NCBI GenBank assembly: GCA_018334095.1
Contig: JAGXTE010000058.1
Location: 110,084 to 174,083 of the forward strand
DNA: 64,000 nucleotides
Direction of reading: 5' to 3'
Source: Nitrosarchaeum sp.
GTDB lineage: Archaea > Thermoproteota > Nitrososphaeria > Nitrososphaerales > Nitrosopumilaceae
The stretch's first letter is position 1; every line of letters starts with the position of its first letter. A program made the position numbers and the translations under genes. Under the pieces are notes generated by a model, which was not told where the DNA came from, searched no databases, and was given only the letters and a program-made list of their open reading frames with translations. Of the stretch, positions 60,501 through 64,000 are shown piece after piece.

Positions 60501-60648
60501 TGGACATTGTTGAGGTATCAAAAATAAAAACCTACCAAAAATACAGATATTTATTGGAATCATATATAGAAATAAAATTCCACATCGGCAATCAGATCAA
60601 GAGAAATACTACAAGTAATTAATAAGCAAAAAACACGAAAAGAACTCA

Positions 60649-61743
60649 TTGAAATTATCAACATGGATAATCATAATAATAGTAATAGGATTGATGGGAG
60701 GAATTGGAATTCCCAGTGTATTTGCGCATAGCCCCCCTTATTTTGAAATAAAAACATCAAAAGACATCCTAAGATTTTGTGAATTTTTTTATGATGAATA
60801 TATTTTTCTCGGAGCAGATACGCTTGCAGAACAACATTCAAATTTTCCAAATCTTAGAGCATGTGGTATTTTGTATAATCATGTAGCTTGGAAAAGCACA
60901 CATGTGGGAAGAGACATTGTACTAATTGCTGAAATTGAAAAATACCTAGGAGATGCAGGATATATCAAAGAAAGACACATAAAAAATTCAGAAAAAATTC
61001 CTGCATGGATAAAAAATGATGCAAAAATGTGGGTAAGAGGTGAAGTTACAGATACGTTATTCGCATTTGGAATCAAAACCATGTTAGAAAATCATATTTT
61101 AAATCCATCTTTAGAGAATAATGACAGAAATTGTAATGAAAATAAAATATGTGTTGAAAAATTAGATTTTATAAAATATTCATATACTAATAGATATGGA
61201 CAAGAAATTACAGAAAAATATACAGTTGATGCAATCAATATCGATGAGATCATAATGAAATCTGAAAGAATTTCAAGAGATGGAAAAGAAACTACAAGTA
61301 TATCAGTGAACAATGATGGGATGATTTCAACAAATAAGAAATGTTGTGTAATAAATAAATTCATGTTTTTAACGCCAATCAATATTGGAGACATGATTAG
61401 TGAAGATTTGAAAGTAGTAGGAGAAACATTATATGAATTTAATAGTAAAGCACATCAAGTATGGATTGCACAGAATGCTAAAAAGACAGACACATTAATC
61501 ATAGATAAAAAAAGTGGAGTAGTATTCTCAGACAGTCATAAAGAAATCGGCACTACAATCATCTGGGAAAAAGTAGAATTAAAAGATACAAACATTTTTG
61601 AGAGAAAATACATATCAACACAACTACTCATACCAAAATGGTTTAAGACCATTACAATGTGGTTAGTGGATGATTTAATTTCAGAATCAGAATATCTAAA
61701 TGCAACAGAAAATTTATTGGAGCGAGGAATAATTCGCATATAA
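60649..61743 (+). CDS. Secreted protein with two IPxW modules
   Basis: 364 residues, TTG start. Signal peptide (about 1-27, SVFAHS) and a domain with CEFFYDEY, then IPAWIKNDAKMWVRGEVTD (about 122-140), a beta-rich middle domain, and a second module IPKWFKTITMWLVDDLISE near the C-terminus. These modules also occur in the metzincin at 51635. A Cys-rich stretch (NDRNCNENKICVEK) could form disulfides. Exported, function unknown. Confidence 0.75.
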   Translation: MKLSTWIIIIIVIGLMGGIGIPSVFAHSPPYFEIKTSKDILRFCEFFYDEYIFLGADTLAEQHSNFPNLRACGILYNHVAWKSTHVGRDIVLIAEIEKYLGDAGYIKERHIKNSEKIPAWIKNDAKMWVRGEVTDTLFAFGIKTMLENHILNPSLENNDRNCNENKICVEKLDFIKYSYTNRYGQEITEKYTVDAINIDEIIMKSERISRDGKETTSISVNNDGMISTNKKCCVINKFMFLTPINIGDMISEDLKVVGETLYEFNSKAHQVWIAQNAKKTDTLIIDKKSGVVFSDSHKEIGTTIIWEKVELKDTNIFERKYISTQLLIPKWFKTITMWLVDDLISESEYLNATENLLERGIIRI

Positions 61744-61744
61744 T

Positions 61745-62590
61745 TCAGAGCTTACATTTTAGAACAACATATTCAATAATTTTTTGTTCTGAGGCCTTTT
61801 TCATTTTAAGAATAGATTTGTAGAGTATTTTTTCTACATATTTTGGATATTTTTGTAGTATTAACTGTTTTAATTTATCTCGATTTTCAATATAATAATC
61901 AGCGAGTGGAGTGTATACGTTTCCTCCAATTAATTTTTCATCCTGAATTATAAAACCGCAAGACCTTACAAGATCTTTTACATAATCTAATCCATAATGT
62001 TCTGAGGACCAAGTAAATTTCAGAATGCCCAATTTGAATAGAGAGTTATGATGTAAAGTTACAGGCAATGCCAAAGTAAACACTCCATCAGATTTTAAAA
62101 TCCGTTTTGACTCAGTAATAAAATCTCTTAGAGGTTTGAAATGCTGTGATGATTCTAATGCCAATACACGATCTACAGAGTTATTAGAAAAAGGCAATTT
62201 AGTGGAAGTGGAATTAATGAATTCAATATTTTTCTGAGGACCAGAAAAGCATAATTGTTCATAATTGATATTAATACAAAATAGTTTGAGGTGAGCATAA
62301 TTTTTTCTCCAAAAAATTGCAGGGGCAGATAAACCACTTCCAACATCAACCACAGTTTTGGCATTGTCAAATTCAGCCAGATTACCAAAGTAGGAACAAA
62401 GATTTTCTTGGGCAGTGATTGGTTCTATCGTATTTTGACTCCAATAGCCAAAATTTAACATAGAGCCTCCAGTTGCGAGTTGCATTATTGGTGAAAGTGA
62501 ATTATAAAGATTAATGACATCTTTTTCATTTTTTCGAATTGTCCAAAAAAATATATCAACAGGGTTAATTGCGTTCAAAAAGGTTTTCAC
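61745..62590 (-). CDS. Class I SAM-dependent methyltransferase
   Basis: 281 residues. Motif I is VVDVGSGLSAPAIFW (about 80-94), followed by acidic motif IINYEQLCF-like residues, LPFSNNSVDRVLALESSQHF (motif IV region) and FTLALPVTLHH. This matches ubiquinone/sterol-type C- or small-molecule methyltransferases. Substrate unknown. Ends 2 bp after the convergent secreted-protein gene. Confidence 0.87.
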   Translation of the reverse strand: MKTFLNAINPVDIFFWTIRKNEKDVINLYNSLSPIMQLATGGSMLNFGYWSQNTIEPITAQENLCSYFGNLAEFDNAKTVVDVGSGLSAPAIFWRKNYAHLKLFCININYEQLCFSGPQKNIEFINSTSTKLPFSNNSVDRVLALESSQHFKPLRDFITESKRILKSDGVFTLALPVTLHHNSLFKLGILKFTWSSEHYGLDYVKDLVRSCGFIIQDEKLIGGNVYTPLADYYIENRDKLKQLILQKYPKYVEKILYKSILKMKKASEQKIIEYVVLKCKL

Positions 62591-62693
62591 ATATAGTTGA
62601 AATTAGTTACTATTAATCTCTAATGTATTAATCAAGATAATGACAAGGAGTTGAAGTATCATCTTTTATTAATTTGAATGAAATAGTTAGTTA

Positions 62694-63182
62694 ATGAGTG
62701 AATCAAATTCAGATAGTGGTTCAGAAATTACGATTGCAAAGTGGAGTGACAGATTTTTTGCATGGTTAATTGATTGTTTGGTAATTACCGGAATTCATAC
62801 ACTAATCATGTTTACATTTTTTGGAAAAATTGATTTTGACATAGATGAGAAATTGATGTGGGCAGAAACAACTCAATATATTCAGACTAGTATAATATTT
62901 TTTTTATATTGGACAATTTTAGAATATAAAACAGGACAATCCATTGGGAAAAGAATCTTAAATCTAAAAGTAACAAACGCGTATGGAAAAAAGGTAGATT
63001 TGAAAGGAGTGATAATCAGTAGTTTTGGAAAAACATTTCTCATTCCAGTAGATGTAGTTTTAGGATGGATATTTACAAATGAAAAACGTCAAAGAATTTT
63101 TAATAAAATTGGAGACACGATAGTGATAAAAATAAAAGACAGTGAAAAAAACGATGTCAATATAAAATACAAAAAAGATTGA
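62694..63182 (+). CDS. RDD-family membrane protein
   Basis: 162 residues. RFFAWLIDCLVITGIHTLIM carries the family Arg and Asp in helix 1; YWTILEYKTGQSIGKRILNLKV is the conserved GxSxGK-type loop; then two more helices (GKTFLIPVDVVLGWIF) and the tail. RDD proteins are implicated in transport or membrane homeostasis. Acidic/polar N-terminus of about 15 residues precedes helix 1. Confidence 0.88.
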   Translation: MSESNSDSGSEITIAKWSDRFFAWLIDCLVITGIHTLIMFTFFGKIDFDIDEKLMWAETTQYIQTSIIFFLYWTILEYKTGQSIGKRILNLKVTNAYGKKVDLKGVIISSFGKTFLIPVDVVLGWIFTNEKRQRIFNKIGDTIVIKIKDSEKNDVNIKYKKD

Positions 63183-63263
63183 ATTTAGTCACTTTTTATT
63201 ATACAATTGTTTTCTAGAATTAACCATTAGATCTATTACCAACTTTAGATCTGTGTGTTTTAA

Positions 63264-63335
63264 ATGTCTGAGAATCTAAAATGGTGGGTTGGACTTCCTA
63301 AAGAACTAGAAAAAGACATAGAATTTGAAGAATAA
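63264..63335 (+). CDS. Acidic micropeptide
   Basis: 23 codons, ATG to TAA: MSENLKWWVGLPKELEKD, then IEFEE. An amphipathic, Trp-containing helix with an acidic end. No homologue is recognised; the expression is uncertain. It lies in the 226-bp gap between the RDD and the acidic secreted protein genes. Confidence 0.35.
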   Translation: MSENLKWWVGLPKELEKDIEFEE

Positions 63336-63408
63336 AACATCACCAAAATTCAAAAACAGTAATAGGGGTTACAATTAGAAGTATATTGTAATCAAATAGA
63401 TTAAATTA

Positions 63409-63819
63409 TTATTGGGCCCAACCCCAAGCAATCAATTTTTCAACACTAGATGTTTGAATGCATGCTGGTTGCCCACTAATTTTGAAAATTAGTTCCAAGC
63501 CTTCTTTACAGACTATGTTTTCAGGTGAAACACCTTCTTTGATTTGTTTTAGTGGTGAGAGAACAGATTCTACTATTTTATCTTCCATTATCTCTAGATT
63601 TTCCATCATTTCTACATCTTCCATCATTTCTTCTTTATCATCCACAAGGATTTCTATTTGGTCATCTACAACCATATTTTCTTCAGTAGATGTAGAATTT
63701 GTAGAGGTTCCATTATTTGCAGTTCCATTTACATGGTCATCGGCAAACGAAGAAGGAAATACAATGATGCCAGAAATAAGGACAGATAACAACATAAACA
63801 AAGTAAAATAGTGATTCAC
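63409..63819 (-). CDS. Secreted acidic protein with C-terminal Cys module
   Basis: 136 residues. Signal peptide (about 1-26, SSFADD), a Thr/Asn/Ser-rich linker, a strongly acidic Met/Glu stretch (about 55-85: EEMMEDVEMMENLEIMED), and a C-terminal module (LSPLKQIKEGVSPENIVCKE, CIQTSS, LIAWGWA) with two Cys. That terminal module is, from memory, widespread at the ends of thaumarchaeal exported proteins. The acidic run may bind metal ions. Function unknown. Confidence 0.75.
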   Translation of the reverse strand: MNHYFTLFMLLSVLISGIIVFPSSFADDHVNGTANNGTSTNSTSTEENMVVDDQIEILVDDKEEMMEDVEMMENLEIMEDKIVESVLSPLKQIKEGVSPENIVCKEGLELIFKISGQPACIQTSSVEKLIAWGWAQ

Positions 63820-63916
63820 GAAATCAGGTTAATAGAGTATAATTTAAGATTTGTGATATTTGAACATTAGATATTAAAAATCACATTTCAAGGCATTCAA
63901 AGGGGCAATCCTGGGC

Positions 63917-64000
63917 CTATGGTACTTGTTCTTTTTGAGCTTCTCTTTCTTCTTTCATCTCTTCTTTTTGAGCTTCTCTTTCTTCTTTCATCTCTTCTTT
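63917..64000 (-). CDS. Partial gene, C-terminal Glu/Lys/Ala repeat
   Basis: The last 27 codons of a gene that continues beyond the right edge. It consists of an 11-residue repeat (KEEMKEEREAQ) twice and ends KEQVP-stop. The periodic charge pattern implies a long single alpha helix or coiled coil. No more can be said without the upstream part. Confidence 0.65.
   Translation of the reverse strand, partial: KEEMKEEREAQKEEMKEEREAQKEQVP
63931..64000 (-). repeat. 33-bp tandem repeat inside a coding region
   Basis: A 33-bp unit (period 33, at least two copies up to the edge) encodes the 11-residue repeat. Nucleotide identity between copies is near complete, so the array is likely to be young and length-variable between strains. 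Confidence 0.85.

Noticed and set aside
1..64000. tRNA, rRNA, SRP RNA, integrase or prophage
   Set aside because: No cloverleaf, conserved rRNA block or transposase/integrase motif seen on reading both strands; covariance search would be needed to exclude small RNAs.

Overview
The window is AT-rich, gene-dense chromosomal DNA of an ammonia-oxidising archaeon (Nitrososphaerota/Thaumarchaeota), most likely of the Nitrosopumilus/Nitrosarchaeum group. The evidence is a family-B DNA polymerase, archaeal TBP and TFB, a Snf7/ESCRT-III (CdvB-like) protein beside a tubulin-type GTPase, a PEFG-CTERM surface protein, methylmalonyl-CoA mutase/epimerase/MeaB genes of the kind used in the thaumarchaeal 3-hydroxypropionate/4-hydroxybutyrate cycle, and many tiny zinc-ribbon proteins. 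I see no rRNA, tRNA, CRISPR array, transposase or prophage. It reads as core chromosome rather than a mobile island.

Layout. 1-7 kb: partial gene at the left edge, single-domain response regulators, a winged-helix protein, parvulin, a Hef-type helicase and membrane proteins. 7-12.6 kb: PEFG-CTERM protein, a TBP gene without a standard start codon directly behind a C2H2 zinc-finger ORF, an MscS channel, then a minus-strand cluster ESCRT-III - tubulin-like GTPase - coiled-coil protein - zinc peptide. 12.6-16 kb: dCMP deaminase, DNA polymerase B, SemiSWEET-like protein. 16-22 kb: two-component pair, triosephosphate isomerase, Lrp/AsnC regulators and stand-alone Lrp ligand domains. 23-27.5 kb: pyruvate phosphate dikinase with a histone-H1-like tail, HTH-CBS regulator, secreted protein. 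27.6-37 kb: methylmalonyl-CoA epimerase, a CorA fusion, mutase large subunit, MeaB, M1 aminopeptidase, mutase small subunit. 37-49 kb: IlvC, NadM, an EF-Tu-like pseudo-GTPase, MetG, AhcY, Rieske protein, NadE, CysS, an Obg/YchF-type GTPase. 49-55 kb: winged-helix protein with a Met-rich hydrophobic segment, BirA, secreted TPR-metzincin, TFB, phosphoribosyltransferase. 55-59 kb: polyhydroxyalkanoate locus (PhaE-like, PhaC, two phasin-like proteins, an alpha/beta hydrolase). 59-64 kb: UspA, MsrA, secreted proteins, a methyltransferase, an RDD protein and the 3' end of a gene with 11-residue repeats.

How the genes work together. Central carbon functions (mutase, epimerase, MeaB, PPDK, TpiA) would feed gluconeogenesis from the carbon-fixation cycle, and the PHA locus would store surplus acyl-CoA. 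Information-processing genes (PolB, TBP, TFB, MetRS, CysRS) are scattered. The most unusual points are: (i) tubulin-like GTPase with an ESCRT-III protein in one probable transcription unit; (ii) zinc finger and TBP in one reading frame separated only by an amber codon; (iii) PPDK with a basic H1-like tail; (iv) a CorA-family protein with an extra membrane domain; (v) a large set of very small zinc-binding proteins.
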